NCBI GenBank assembly: GCA_003170295.1
Contig: PNAJ01000143.1
Span: 62,001 to 126,000, forward strand
DNA: 64,000 nucleotides
Source: Bryobacterales bacterium
Lineage (GTDB): Bacteria > Acidobacteriota > Terriglobia > Bryobacterales > Bryobacteraceae
Direction of reading: 5' to 3'
This document shows, piece by piece, positions 50,565-59,181 of this stretch. The position numbers were made by a program, and so were the translations under genes. The number at the start of each line of letters is the position of its first letter. Position 1 is the stretch's first letter. The notes under the pieces are model-generated. The model was not told where the DNA came from and searched no databases. It saw only the letters and a list, made by a program, of their open reading frames with translations.

Positions 50565-52229
50565 CTAATTCACCGTAAACGTCGCCGACTGTGTCAACGA
50601 CTGGCTCGGACTCCTCTTCTTGTCCGTCACCTTAATATTCAACTTATACTGTCCCGGGTCCAGATCCTTCAGCGGCAGCAGCTTCTCAATCGTGACCTGC
50701 GCCGCGCCACCCTGCAACCCCTTCACGTCCTCGCTGAACTCGAATACTTTCTGCACCGGAGCGTCTTTCCCCGCCACCTTAACGATCTCGTAGTCGATCA
50801 CGCCATCCGGCTTGTGGGTGGCTTCGTCGGCATCGAAGTTGTAAAGCTGCATGTAAATGCCCATCTTTTCGCTGCGGCTGAACGCTTGGCCCAGGCGCGG
50901 ACGCACCTTCGATCCGCCGATCACAAACATGCCCGTACCGATGCTCTTGGTCGGGACTTTTTCGATCAGATCGGCCAGGATCAACGTGCTCGCCGACAGC
51001 ACATCGTCTTCCATGCGCGGCACGTCCAGCACCATCTCGTAGGTGCCGGTATTTCCGCCCACCAGGTCTTTTGCCGCGATGTTCAGCCGGTACCGCCCCG
51101 GTTGCATCGGGAGCGTCTTCTGATAGATCCGGTGCGGACTAGCCTCAATCAACTTCTGCAGCATTTCCGTGGGCTGCGTCACCGTCACCACGTCTTCAAA
51201 CGGAGCGAGCGGCCGCCGCGCCAGCGTCGACATGCGCCCGTAAATGTTGATCGTCGCGGTCGAGGTCGTGTCTTTATCCCGGAACTGCATGTCCTTCACA
51301 TCGAACTGAATCGTGATCTGCGTCATCACCGACGCAGGCGTGACGGGGATGTAATCCACCAGCACCTTCATCGGCAGCAGGTTGTATTTGATGCTCGAAC
51401 TCACCACCGCTTCCAGATCTTTGTATTTGATGGTCGGTGGCTTGAAGATCTTGGCGTACTGTTCCAGGCGGTTGAACTGGTTCATGCTCTCCGGCAGCGG
51501 CTGGCTTCCCGTGCCCAGATGCGTGCCGTCCGTGCGGCTGAACCGTTGCGTCTTGCAGGCCAGCCCCATCTGCTCCGCCATCGTCAAGCCCGCGCCGGGG
51601 ACATACAGCAGCGCGTCCTTTTCCGACGGATCCATCGTCAAACGGTATTCGCCCGACATCGTCGTGTCCACGAATTCCAGCATGATGTTAGTGCCGATAC
51701 CGTCGATGTAGCGATATCGCCAGATCTCGAACGGATAGGTCGATGTGCTTCCGCCGCCCTCTTCATAAGGACGCTCATAGGTGCCGCCCGAAGGATGCGA
51801 CTCGTTTTCGTCCGGCGGCCCGTATTCAATGTAAATCCGCCCACGATCGGTCTTCCATCCCGGAATGCCGGAGGCGTAGCGATCATTGGCATACGCGATG
51901 CGACGATAGTGCTCCTCGCGATACTCGTTTTCCTCGGTATCGGGCGTCGGATCGCGCCGCAGCCAGAACTGTTCGATGAACTGTTGCCGTTCATCGTCAT
52001 TTTGCAAGGTTTTGAAAGCCTTACGCTCTTCGTCGGTGATGATGTATGTGACTTCTTCGTTCAACCACTTCTTATAAGGTGTTTCCAGTTCTTTTTTAAG
52101 CCGCGCCTCGTTCCTCTTGCGCTCTTTTTCCGTCATCGGCTTAGCGATGGTCTCGCGCTTCGGTGGCGTTTGCGCCGTCTGGGCCAAAACAAGCGTCCCA
52201 AAAGTGAATAAGACAAAAACCTGCCGCAT
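50565..52229 (-). CDS. GWxTD-domain secreted protein, first paralogue (554 aa)
   Basis: A signal peptide (MRQVFVLFTFGTLVLAQ) is followed by an acidic/basic helix, then the GWxTD domain: FIEQFWLRRDPTPDTEENEY, RIAYANDRYASGIPGWKTDR, GRIYIEYGPPDENESHPSGG. The rest is a long beta-rich region (VLVDYIPVTPASVMTQITIQ, GRYRLNIAAKDLVGGNTGTY) ending in a transthyretin-like strand repeat. The family is common in acidobacteria, with unknown function, and is secreted. A 12-residue insertion FSRTDGTHLGTG (51507-51542) is missing from the second paralogue and shared with the 34330 protein. SD GGAGG is 11 nt upstream of ATG 52229. Confidence 0.85.
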   Translation of the reverse strand: MRQVFVLFTFGTLVLAQTAQTPPKRETIAKPMTEKERKRNEARLKKELETPYKKWLNEEVTYIITDEERKAFKTLQNDDERQQFIEQFWLRRDPTPDTEENEYREEHYRRIAYANDRYASGIPGWKTDRGRIYIEYGPPDENESHPSGGTYERPYEEGGGSTSTYPFEIWRYRYIDGIGTNIMLEFVDTTMSGEYRLTMDPSEKDALLYVPGAGLTMAEQMGLACKTQRFSRTDGTHLGTGSQPLPESMNQFNRLEQYAKIFKPPTIKYKDLEAVVSSSIKYNLLPMKVLVDYIPVTPASVMTQITIQFDVKDMQFRDKDTTSTATINIYGRMSTLARRPLAPFEDVVTVTQPTEMLQKLIEASPHRIYQKTLPMQPGRYRLNIAAKDLVGGNTGTYEMVLDVPRMEDDVLSASTLILADLIEKVPTKSIGTGMFVIGGSKVRPRLGQAFSRSEKMGIYMQLYNFDADEATHKPDGVIDYEIVKVAGKDAPVQKVFEFSEDVKGLQGGAAQVTIEKLLPLKDLDPGQYKLNIKVTDKKRSPSQSLTQSATFTVN

Positions 52230-52380
52230 AGCTGGAAGCACCTCCCCTGATTTTACTCTTGTTGGGGGGACGCTTACAATCCCCATCCGGTTTCAGATCA
52301 GATCATTCTAAACACAGCCGCTGACCAGTATTTCAGCACCAGGTGGGACAGGCCGTTTCGCCTGTCGTCAGAGCCTTCGT

Positions 52381-52423
52381 GTGGGGCCGCCAATTTTGGC
52401 GGCAGCCGCTCTTTCAGGCGGCC
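52381..52423 (+). repeat. Family B double-hairpin repeat (copy B3)
   Basis: Reads GTGGGGCCGCCAATTTTGGC then GGCAGCCGCTCTTTCAGGCGGCC. It begins the mosaic that continues with families C and A. The 368-nt gap 52230-52597 between the two GWxTD genes is mainly repeats, with no gene visible. Confidence 0.85.
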
Positions 52424-52444
52424 CTCGACGTTTTTCCAGGGGAA

Positions 52445-52480
52445 ACACTCGTGCGTGCCGCGTCGAGGTTCGTGTTTTCC
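52445..52480 (+). repeat. Family C repeat, shortened copy (C3)
   Basis: Contains ACACTCGTGCGTGCCGCGTC followed by GAGGTTCGTG, matching 46667-46695 in part. It lacks the first 10 nt of the other copies and the right hairpin arm has changed. Confidence 0.6.
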
Positions 52481-52487
52481 CCGCCTT

Positions 52488-52550
52488 GTGGGGCGGACCC
52501 CCTGGTCCGCGGCCGATCCCCCGATCGGCCCGTTCGTGCGTTCGCTGGCC
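52488..52550 (+). repeat. Family A palindromic repeat, left half (copy A3)
   Basis: Reads GTGGGGCGGACCCCCTGGTC then CGCGGCCGATCCCCCGATCGGCC and TTCGTGCGTTCGCTGGCC. It corresponds to the left half of copy A2 (22914-22981); the right inverted end is missing. Confidence 0.8.
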
Positions 52551-52597
52551 TCGTTTTATTGGTCAAGAGCGCGATCACCCAACCCGTTAAGCCTCCC

Positions 52598-54154
52598 CTA
52601 CTTCACCGTAAACGCAGCCGACCGCGTCAACGACTGGCTAGGATTCCGCAACTTATCCGTCACTCTAATATTCAATTTGTACTCTCCCGGATCCAGATCC
52701 GCCAGCGGCAGCAGCTTTTCGATGACCACCTGCGCCGCCCCGCCCTGCAACTTCTTGACGTCCTCACTGAACTCAAATACCTTCTGATTCGCCGCCACCT
52801 TCACGATCTCGTAATCGATCGTGCCATCCGGTTTGTGCGTCGTTTGGTCGGGCGCAAAGTTATAAAGCTGCATGTAAATCCCCAGTTTTTCGTCACGTTT
52901 GAACGTCTCGCCGACCCTCGGACGCACCTTCGATCCACCGATCACAAACATGCCCGTGCCGATGTTCTTTGTCGCGACTTTCTCAATCTGATCCGCCAGG
53001 ATTAACGAACTCGCCGCGAGGACATCGTCCTCCACGTGCGGCACCCGAAGCGGCACTTCGTAGGTGCCAGTGTTGCCTCCCACCAGATCTTTCGCGAAAA
53101 TCTTCAGCTTGTAATTACCCGGCGGCAGCGGGAGCGTTTTCTGATAAATCTGATGCGGACTCGCCGCGACCAATTGCTGCAGCATCTCCGTCGGCTGCGT
53201 GATCGATACGACGTCTTCAAACGGCGACAAAGGGCGCTGTGACAGTGTCAGAATGCGCCCGAAAATGTTCACCGTCGCGGTCGAGGAATTCTCTTTATCC
53301 CGGAACTGCATATCCTTCGTGTCGAACTGAATCGTAATCTGCGTCAGCACCGAAGAGCCGGTGATCGGGATGTAATCCACCAGCACCTTCATTGGCAACA
53401 GATTGTATTTGATGTCCGAACGGACCGCTTCCAGCTCTTTGTATTTCATCGCTGGCGGCTTGAAGGCGTTCGCGTATTGCTCCAGAGGTGTGAACTTGTC
53501 CGTCAACCCCATTGGCTGGCTGATTGTTGGAGCGGCTCCGGGGATATGAAGAAGTGCGTCTTTTTCCGACGGGTCCATGGTCAGCCGATATTCGCCCGAC
53601 ATCGTCGTGTCCACGAATTCAAAGATGATGGTGGTGCCAATGCCGTCGATGTAGCGATACCGCCACTGCTCGAATGGATACGTCGACGTGCTCCCGCCGC
53701 CCTCTTCATAAGGACGCTGGTACGTGCCGCCCGAAGCATGGGAGTCGATCTCGTCAGGCGGACCATGCGCAATGTAGATATGGCCTCGATCCGTCTTCCA
53801 TCCCGGTATGCCTGACGCAAAACGTTCGTTGGCGTAGGCAATGCGGCGGTAATGCTCCTCGCGATATTCGTTTTCCTCGGTGTCCGGAGTCGGATCGCGC
53901 CGCAGCCAGAATTGTTCGATAAACTGTTCCCGCTCATCCTCGGTCGCGAGCCGAGTGAAACCCTTTCTCTCATCATCCGTGATGATGTAGCCGACCTCCT
54001 CAGTCAGCCACTTCTTGTGAGGCTCCAGTTCCTTCTTAAGCCGCGCCTCGTCCTTCTTGCGCTGTCCTTGAGACTTCGGCTTGGCCGTAGTCTCTTGTGG
54101 AGTCTGCGCGGAAAGCAGCGCACCGAGTGTGAAGTAGACCAGAATCTCCCGCAT
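52598..54154 (-). CDS. GWxTD-domain secreted protein, second paralogue (518 aa)
   Basis: Same architecture as the neighbouring gene: signal peptide (MREILVYFTLGALLSAQ), GWxTD domain (FIEQFWLRRDPTPDTEENEY, SGIPGWKTDRGHIYIAHGPP), and beta-rich tail. Much of the sequence is close to identical to the first paralogue, so a tandem duplication is clear. It lacks the FSRTDG insertion: where the first paralogue has 35 residues here there is TPLEQYANAF directly after TDKF. The shared layout suggests gene duplication followed by loss or gain of the motif. No intergenic promoter could be identified. Confidence 0.85.
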   Translation of the reverse strand: MREILVYFTLGALLSAQTPQETTAKPKSQGQRKKDEARLKKELEPHKKWLTEEVGYIITDDERKGFTRLATEDEREQFIEQFWLRRDPTPDTEENEYREEHYRRIAYANERFASGIPGWKTDRGHIYIAHGPPDEIDSHASGGTYQRPYEEGGGSTSTYPFEQWRYRYIDGIGTTIIFEFVDTTMSGEYRLTMDPSEKDALLHIPGAAPTISQPMGLTDKFTPLEQYANAFKPPAMKYKELEAVRSDIKYNLLPMKVLVDYIPITGSSVLTQITIQFDTKDMQFRDKENSSTATVNIFGRILTLSQRPLSPFEDVVSITQPTEMLQQLVAASPHQIYQKTLPLPPGNYKLKIFAKDLVGGNTGTYEVPLRVPHVEDDVLAASSLILADQIEKVATKNIGTGMFVIGGSKVRPRVGETFKRDEKLGIYMQLYNFAPDQTTHKPDGTIDYEIVKVAANQKVFEFSEDVKKLQGGAAQVVIEKLLPLADLDPGEYKLNIRVTDKLRNPSQSLTRSAAFTVK

Positions 54155-54414
54155 AAGGACCCTTATGCACGAGAATCACCATCCGGTTCCAGATTAGACT
54201 CAAGCCGCTACAGGACCTATAACTGAGCCTTTTCAGCACAACTGTGCCATCTCTAGTGTCGCAGGGAAATCGTTACTGTCTTGCCCCTTCCTCACTGTCG
54301 GGGTACGGTGGGGAGTACGGAGGGCGGCTGCGGTGTTGACAAACAGATTGCGCTGACACCGAACCCCGACTGTAAAGGAGGGGGACATGCTAACGACTTG
54401 GCTGCGACACGCCA

Positions 54415-54744
54415 CTAGTGCGTTCTTCGTATCTGCGAAAAATCGAACTTCCCGAGATAAACCGGCTTAGAAACCGGCGGCTTTGAATTCAAGTTCAACG
54501 AATCGATCGGATAAGGAGCCCCCGCCGCATGCGTGGGAAATCCCCACACTTCGCCAGTGGACATATTGATCACGACTTTTCCATCTCCCGGAACCCCTCC
54601 GTTCAAATTGCGAATCGGGCTAGTCCCCGGCTCGATATATAACGTAGCGGTCTCATTGTCCGCGGAAACCGCCGTAGGCCGCATCACCAGCGCCGCCAGC
54701 AACAAAGCAATCGCCGTAAAGACGGCCTTCGAGTAGTTGTCCAT
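54415..54744 (-). CDS. Small secreted protein of unknown function (109 aa)
   Basis: A signal peptide (residues 5-28, KAVFTAIALLLAALVMRPTA) precedes ETATLYIEPGTSPIRNLNGG and EVWGFPTHAAGAPYPIDSLN. No family recognised. It is the only protein in a 645-nt space between the GWxTD gene and the redoxin fusion gene. Start 54744 has a weak purine-rich sequence ahead; the longer open frame upstream is shadow of the divergent gene. The 260 nt at 54155-54414 contain no gene I can support. Confidence 0.6.
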   Translation of the reverse strand: MDNYSKAVFTAIALLLAALVMRPTAVSADNETATLYIEPGTSPIRNLNGGVPGDGKVVINMSTGEVWGFPTHAAGAPYPIDSLNLNSKPPVSKPVYLGKFDFSQIRRTH

Positions 54745-54799
54745 ATGCACCCCTGACGATTTCGCCGCGCCCGCCGTGCAGTTGGAATAAACTGAAAGT

Positions 54800-56827
54800 A
54801 TGAGGAGCCTCGCAACCTTCCTGTTATGCGGGCTCCCGCTCGTCGCAGCCGACGTCAAAGTACTCGTCTTCGTTCGCACCGATTGCCCCATCACCAACCG
54901 CTACGCCCCGGAGTTGCGCCGCATTGCGAAGGAGTTCCCGAGTGTTGCGTTCTCCGTGGTCTATCCCGATCCCTCTGAAACCGATCAAGCAATCAAAAAT
55001 CACATTGCACAATTCGGATTCCCCGGCGCTCCCCTCCGCGATCCCGATCATGCGCTTGAAAAAAAATCCCACGCCACCACAGCCCCCGAAGCCGCCGTCT
55101 TCGACGCTGCCGGTCACTTGAAATATCACGGCCGCATCGACGACCGCTGGATTTCCCCCGGCGTCGCGCGTCCCGCCGCCCAAGTTCACGATTTGGAAGA
55201 CGCGATCTCCGCAGTGCTCGCCGGAAAACCCGTCGCCCGACCAGTGACCCATCCCATCGGATGCTCGCTCGCCGATTTCAATCACGACATCGCGCCCATT
55301 GTCTTTAAACATTGCGCTTCCTGCCATCGCCCCGGAGAAGCGGGACCGTTTCCATTGCTCAGCTATGCTGACGTGAAAAAACACGCGACGCAAATCGCCG
55401 ACGTCACCCGCCGCCGCTACATGCCGCCGTGGCTTCCTGAAAAAGGCTATGGGGATTTTTCGGACGAACAACGTTTGTCGAATGAAGAGATTGAATTGTT
55501 CGCATCCTGGGCAGCCGGGGGCGCTCGGGAAGGCGACGGCGCTGTCACGCCGCCCAAGTTTACCGAAGGCTGGCAACTCGGTCCGCCGGACCTCATCGTG
55601 GAAGCTCCCAATTCCTATACACTTCCCGCTTCCGGTACGGATTTTTATTGGAACTTCATTCTCGCGCCCGATCTCAAAACAACTCGTTACGTCCGAGCCA
55701 TCGAAATTCGTCCCGGCGCTAAAAACCTGATTCATCACGCCATTCTCTACGTCGATCGAGCCCGTTCCGCTCACGAAGGCGAAGGCATGGACCCCGTCAT
55801 CGAGCGCACTGCCTTCGATCCCGATGACGGGCATTTTTTGTTCTGGAAACCGGGTTCGGTTCCTACCGAAGATGAACAATCCTGGGAGCTTAACCCCGGC
55901 AACCACCTGCTGCTCAACGTCCACATGCTGCCGAGCGGCAAGCAGGAAAACGTCCGCCCCACGGTGGGGCTCTATTTTACGGACAAGAAACCCCAGACAT
56001 TTCCTTTACTCGTCCAGTTAGAATATGATGGCGCACTGAACATCCCGCCGGGCGTGCGCGATTTCGTAGTCGGCGACGACTTCAAGCTGCCGCGCGATTC
56101 GAGCGTTCTGGCCGTCTATCCGCACGCTCATTATTTGGGCCATTTGCTCGAAGCCTACGCCACGCTGCCAAACGGTGAGAAAAAGCCCCTCATCCGCATC
56201 CCTCATTGGGACCCCAACTGGCAGTCCGTCTATCGCTATCAGGAGCCTGTCTTTCTCCCCAAAGATACCGTGATTTCAATGCGTTATCACTATGACAACT
56301 CTGCCGCGAATCCCAGAAATCCGAACCATCCGGCGAAGCGCGTGACGGCGGGAAATCACGCGACCGACGAAATGGCCCATCTGTGGCTCGAAGTGCTGCC
56401 CGCGGGCCCAGGAGACCGGCGTCTGGAGCTGGAACAAGCTTTGCTGCTGCACACCTTGGACAAGTATCCCAATGATTTCGCGGCACTTCTGCATCTTGGC
56501 ACGGTCCTGCTGGCGCGCCTGAATCCCAGGGGCGCGCTACCGATGTTGCAAGCGGCGGTAAAGAGCGATCCGAAGAGTCCGGAAGCGCACAATTTCTTAG
56601 GATCGGCTCTCGCGTCGCTCGGCCGCAACAAGGAGGCGATGGAGCAATTCCGGTCAGCGCTTTCTCTTCGCCCCGACTATCCTAACGCCCGTTTCAATCT
56701 TGGCAACGCACTGGTCAAAGCCGGGAAGGTGGACGACGCGATGGCGGAGTACCGCCGCATTTTGGATACGAATCCCGAGGACGAATTGACGAAAGACCGC
56801 CTCAAAGCGCTCCTTAATCGACCATAA
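54800..56827 (+). CDS. Secreted redoxin / cytochrome c / PHM-like / TPR fusion (675 aa)
   Basis: Four parts in one chain. Residues 18-130: thioredoxin-like fold with a single Cys (FVRTDCPITN), as in peroxiredoxin-type proteins. Residues 155-260: class I cytochrome c site CASCHRPGEAG (heme-binding CxxCH) with GPFPLLSYADVKKHA. Residues 275-540: a domain with HHAILYVD, NVHMLPSG, YPHAHYLGHL and ISMRYHYDN, the pattern of histidine and methionine copper ligands in the copper type II monooxygenase (PHM) family. Residues 555-665: TPR repeats. The redox modules suggest electron transfer outside the cytoplasm. It is divergent from the small secreted protein. Confidence 0.82.
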   Translation: MRSLATFLLCGLPLVAADVKVLVFVRTDCPITNRYAPELRRIAKEFPSVAFSVVYPDPSETDQAIKNHIAQFGFPGAPLRDPDHALEKKSHATTAPEAAVFDAAGHLKYHGRIDDRWISPGVARPAAQVHDLEDAISAVLAGKPVARPVTHPIGCSLADFNHDIAPIVFKHCASCHRPGEAGPFPLLSYADVKKHATQIADVTRRRYMPPWLPEKGYGDFSDEQRLSNEEIELFASWAAGGAREGDGAVTPPKFTEGWQLGPPDLIVEAPNSYTLPASGTDFYWNFILAPDLKTTRYVRAIEIRPGAKNLIHHAILYVDRARSAHEGEGMDPVIERTAFDPDDGHFLFWKPGSVPTEDEQSWELNPGNHLLLNVHMLPSGKQENVRPTVGLYFTDKKPQTFPLLVQLEYDGALNIPPGVRDFVVGDDFKLPRDSSVLAVYPHAHYLGHLLEAYATLPNGEKKPLIRIPHWDPNWQSVYRYQEPVFLPKDTVISMRYHYDNSAANPRNPNHPAKRVTAGNHATDEMAHLWLEVLPAGPGDRRLELEQALLLHTLDKYPNDFAALLHLGTVLLARLNPRGALPMLQAAVKSDPKSPEAHNFLGSALASLGRNKEAMEQFRSALSLRPDYPNARFNLGNALVKAGKVDDAMAEYRRILDTNPEDELTKDRLKALLNRP

Positions 56828-56882
56828 ATGATCGAAAAACGACCTTGCCGAAGCCTTAAATGACCATAAAACGCGTAGTTCA

Positions 56883-58541
56883 CTAACCAGCCTGCGCGGC
56901 GATGCCCTTCGACTCCTGGCAAATATGCGCGCCAGCGGCGACGTTCTTATGTTCTTCCACGATGCCGCTAGGCCATTCGATCACCACTCGATCCGCTTTC
57001 TCGCGCTTGCCGATTCCAAACGTCAGTGCCAGCTCCGATTGCGATAAATAGCTCGATCCGGTCTTGACCATTCTCGTTTGCGTTCCATCGGGGGTGAACA
57101 ACCGCACCACCGCTCCGATCCCGTCGCGATTCGATTTCGTTCCAATCAGCCGCAATCTCAGCGATCGGTTTTTATTCGTCACGTCGTTGCGGTAAAGCAG
57201 CGCCGGACCACGGTTCGTCGTGATCAGCAGATCCATGTCGCCATCGCGATCGAAGTCCCCGTACGCGAGCCCGCGTCCGACCTTGGGAGCCGCGAAGTCC
57301 GAACCGGCTTCCGCGGCGACATCGTGAAATCCACCGCGTCCGTCGTTTAGAAATAAATGCGGCGCCTGCGCATACCCGACATTGCGCAGCACCCGCGCCG
57401 TCTCATCGATATGTCCGTTCACGGCCACCAAATCGAGCCATCCATCCAGATTCAGATCGCAGAACGCGCACCCGAATCCCAGGCTGTTGCGCGACGGTTG
57501 CCCGATCCCCGCTTTCATCGACACATCCGAATACGCGCCGCTCTTGCCACTGCGATAGAGCGCCATCATTTCGTTGTCGAAGTTCGCGATCGCGATTCCC
57601 GCCGTGCCGGAGTTGTCGTAATCCGCAACATCGACGCCCATTCCGGCCCGCGCCTTCCCGTCTTCGCTGAACGCGACTCCAGCGCGCACCGCGACATCTT
57701 CGAACGTGCCGTTGCGCAAGTTGCGATACAGCTTATTGGGTTGCGTATCGTTCGCGACCAGAATATCCGGCCAGCCGTCCCGATCGTAATCGAGCAGCGC
57801 CACACCCAACGATTTCGAGGTGGTATCGAAAATGCCGCTCTTCGCCGTGACATCTTCAAACGTTCCGTCGCCGCGATTGCGAAACAGCCAGCAGGTGGAG
57901 CCGTGATATGCCTCCGGCGTGCAGTACGACTTGCGCTTGCCGTCGACACTGCAATAAATATCGTGCTCCGGCGACCACTTCACATAGTTGCATACGAACA
58001 GATCCAGGTGTCCGTCGCGGTCGAAATCGAACCACATCGCGGATGTACTGAACGCGTTTCGCCCGCCCAATCCCGCCTTCTCCGTCACGTCGAGGAACGT
58101 ACCTTTGCCCGTGTTCTTAAATAATCGATTCTGACCGACCGCGGTGAACAGAATGTCCGGAAAACCGTCGTTGTCGTAGTCGGCCACCGCGACGCCCAGG
58201 CCGTACATTTCAGCAACCGCAAGCCCCGCGCGCTGTGTCACGTCCGTGAACGTGCCGTTGCGATTGTTGCGATAAAGCTTCGGCGTGCTGTGACGCTTCT
58301 TGTGACCGGGCCAGTCCATTCCGTTGACGAGAAGAATATCGAGCCACCCGTCGCCATCGTAATCGAGAAACGCGCAGCCCGCGCCCAGCGTCTCCGGCAG
58401 GTACTTCGCGTCGAACGCTCCGCTGTTGTGCTCGAAATCGATGCCCGCGGCCGCCGTGACGTTCACCAGTCGAAATCCAGGATCGCTGCCAGCGGCCGCG
58501 GCCAGCAAGGGCACACCGAATATCAGTTCGCGCCGCGTCAT
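56883..58541 (-). CDS. Secreted CRTAC1 family protein: FG-GAP repeats and ASPIC/UnbV domain (552 aa)
   Basis: A twin-arginine-like signal (MTRRELIFGVPLLAAAA) leads to at least seven FG-GAP/VCBS calcium repeats (for example DYDGDGWLDILLVNG, DYDNDGFPDILFTA, DFDRDGHLDLFVCNY, DFDRDGDMDLLITTN) forming a propeller, then an ASPIC/UnbV domain (RDGIGAVVRLFTPDGTQTRM, TGSSYLSQSELALTFGIGK, IEWPSG). Such proteins are abundant in Solibacter and Planctomycetes. Function unknown; extracellular binding is likely. It is followed downstream by a two-component system and another FG-GAP/ASPIC protein, which may be a functional group. Confidence 0.88.
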   Translation of the reverse strand: MTRRELIFGVPLLAAAAGSDPGFRLVNVTAAAGIDFEHNSGAFDAKYLPETLGAGCAFLDYDGDGWLDILLVNGMDWPGHKKRHSTPKLYRNNRNGTFTDVTQRAGLAVAEMYGLGVAVADYDNDGFPDILFTAVGQNRLFKNTGKGTFLDVTEKAGLGGRNAFSTSAMWFDFDRDGHLDLFVCNYVKWSPEHDIYCSVDGKRKSYCTPEAYHGSTCWLFRNRGDGTFEDVTAKSGIFDTTSKSLGVALLDYDRDGWPDILVANDTQPNKLYRNLRNGTFEDVAVRAGVAFSEDGKARAGMGVDVADYDNSGTAGIAIANFDNEMMALYRSGKSGAYSDVSMKAGIGQPSRNSLGFGCAFCDLNLDGWLDLVAVNGHIDETARVLRNVGYAQAPHLFLNDGRGGFHDVAAEAGSDFAAPKVGRGLAYGDFDRDGDMDLLITTNRGPALLYRNDVTNKNRSLRLRLIGTKSNRDGIGAVVRLFTPDGTQTRMVKTGSSYLSQSELALTFGIGKREKADRVVIEWPSGIVEEHKNVAAGAHICQESKGIAAQAG

Positions 58542-58560
58542 TTATCGTTTTTCAGCAGCC

Positions 58561-59181
58561 TCATGAAATACTCGCCAACCCGTTGCGAATCGCATATACC
58601 ACCAGCTCCGCCGTATTGTGAATCCCCAGCGTCTGCATCAGGTTCGCGCGATGCACCGCGACGGTGTTCGCGCTGAGGCCCAGAACCACGGCGATTTCTT
58701 TATTCGATTTTCCGTGCACGATCAATTGCAGCACTTCCAGCTCGCGCGTGGTCAGCGCCGGTGCGCCCGCCTGCTCCGGCACCTTCGACAATCGCGGATC
58801 CAGCACCTCGATCCCCGCTGCCACCTGTTTCACCGCGTCGACTAATTCCAGATCGACCGCGTTCTTCAGCAGATATCCGCGCGCACCCGCATCCAGACAG
58901 GTCCGCACGAAAGTCGTCTCGGAGTGCATGCTCAACATCAGCACCTCGACTTCCGGGCACGCTTTGCGGATCAGCCGCGTCGCCACCGCGCCATTCATGC
59001 TCGGCAATGCAAAATCCATCACGACGACGCGTGGCTTCAGCAGCGCGGCGAGTTCCACCGCCTGGTCGCCGTCGCCTGCTTCGCCGACGATCTCGATTTC
59101 AGCGTCGTCCTCCAGCATGCGCCGGAATCCGCGCCGCACCAGGACGTGATCGTCCACCAGCAGCACCGTGATCTTATGCAT
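58561..59181 (-). CDS. NarL/FixJ family response regulator (206 aa)
   Basis: A receiver domain (residues 3-120) with phosphate acceptor D56 in VVVMDFALPSMNG and lysine in YLLKNAV, followed by a LuxR-type HTH (about 135-200, LTTRELEVLQLIVHGKSNKE, SANTVAVHRANLMQTLGI). It activates or represses genes after phosphorylation by the kinase encoded just upstream. The start codon lies inside the kinase stop region (8-nt overlap), so both are co-translated. The 15 codons of open frame further upstream belong to the kinase. Targets unknown, but FG-GAP genes on both sides are good candidates. Confidence 0.93.
   Translation of the reverse strand: MHKITVLLVDDHVLVRRGFRRMLEDDAEIEIVGEAGDGDQAVELAALLKPRVVVMDFALPSMNGAVATRLIRKACPEVEVLMLSMHSETTFVRTCLDAGARGYLLKNAVDLELVDAVKQVAAGIEVLDPRLSKVPEQAGAPALTTRELEVLQLIVHGKSNKEIAVVLGLSANTVAVHRANLMQTLGIHNTAELVVYAIRNGLASIS

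Noticed and set aside
50814..52211. 465-codon open frame opposite the first GWxTD gene
   Set aside because: Antisense of a well supported gene; a similar but broken frame occurs opposite the second paralogue, as expected if only the GWxTD strand is coding.
52230..52597. CRISPR array
   Set aside because: Repeats here are different families joined once each, without regular spacing or unique spacers, and no cas genes occur in the window.
54233..54415. 60-codon minus-strand frame
   Set aside because: No binding site, signal or motif; regarded as chance.
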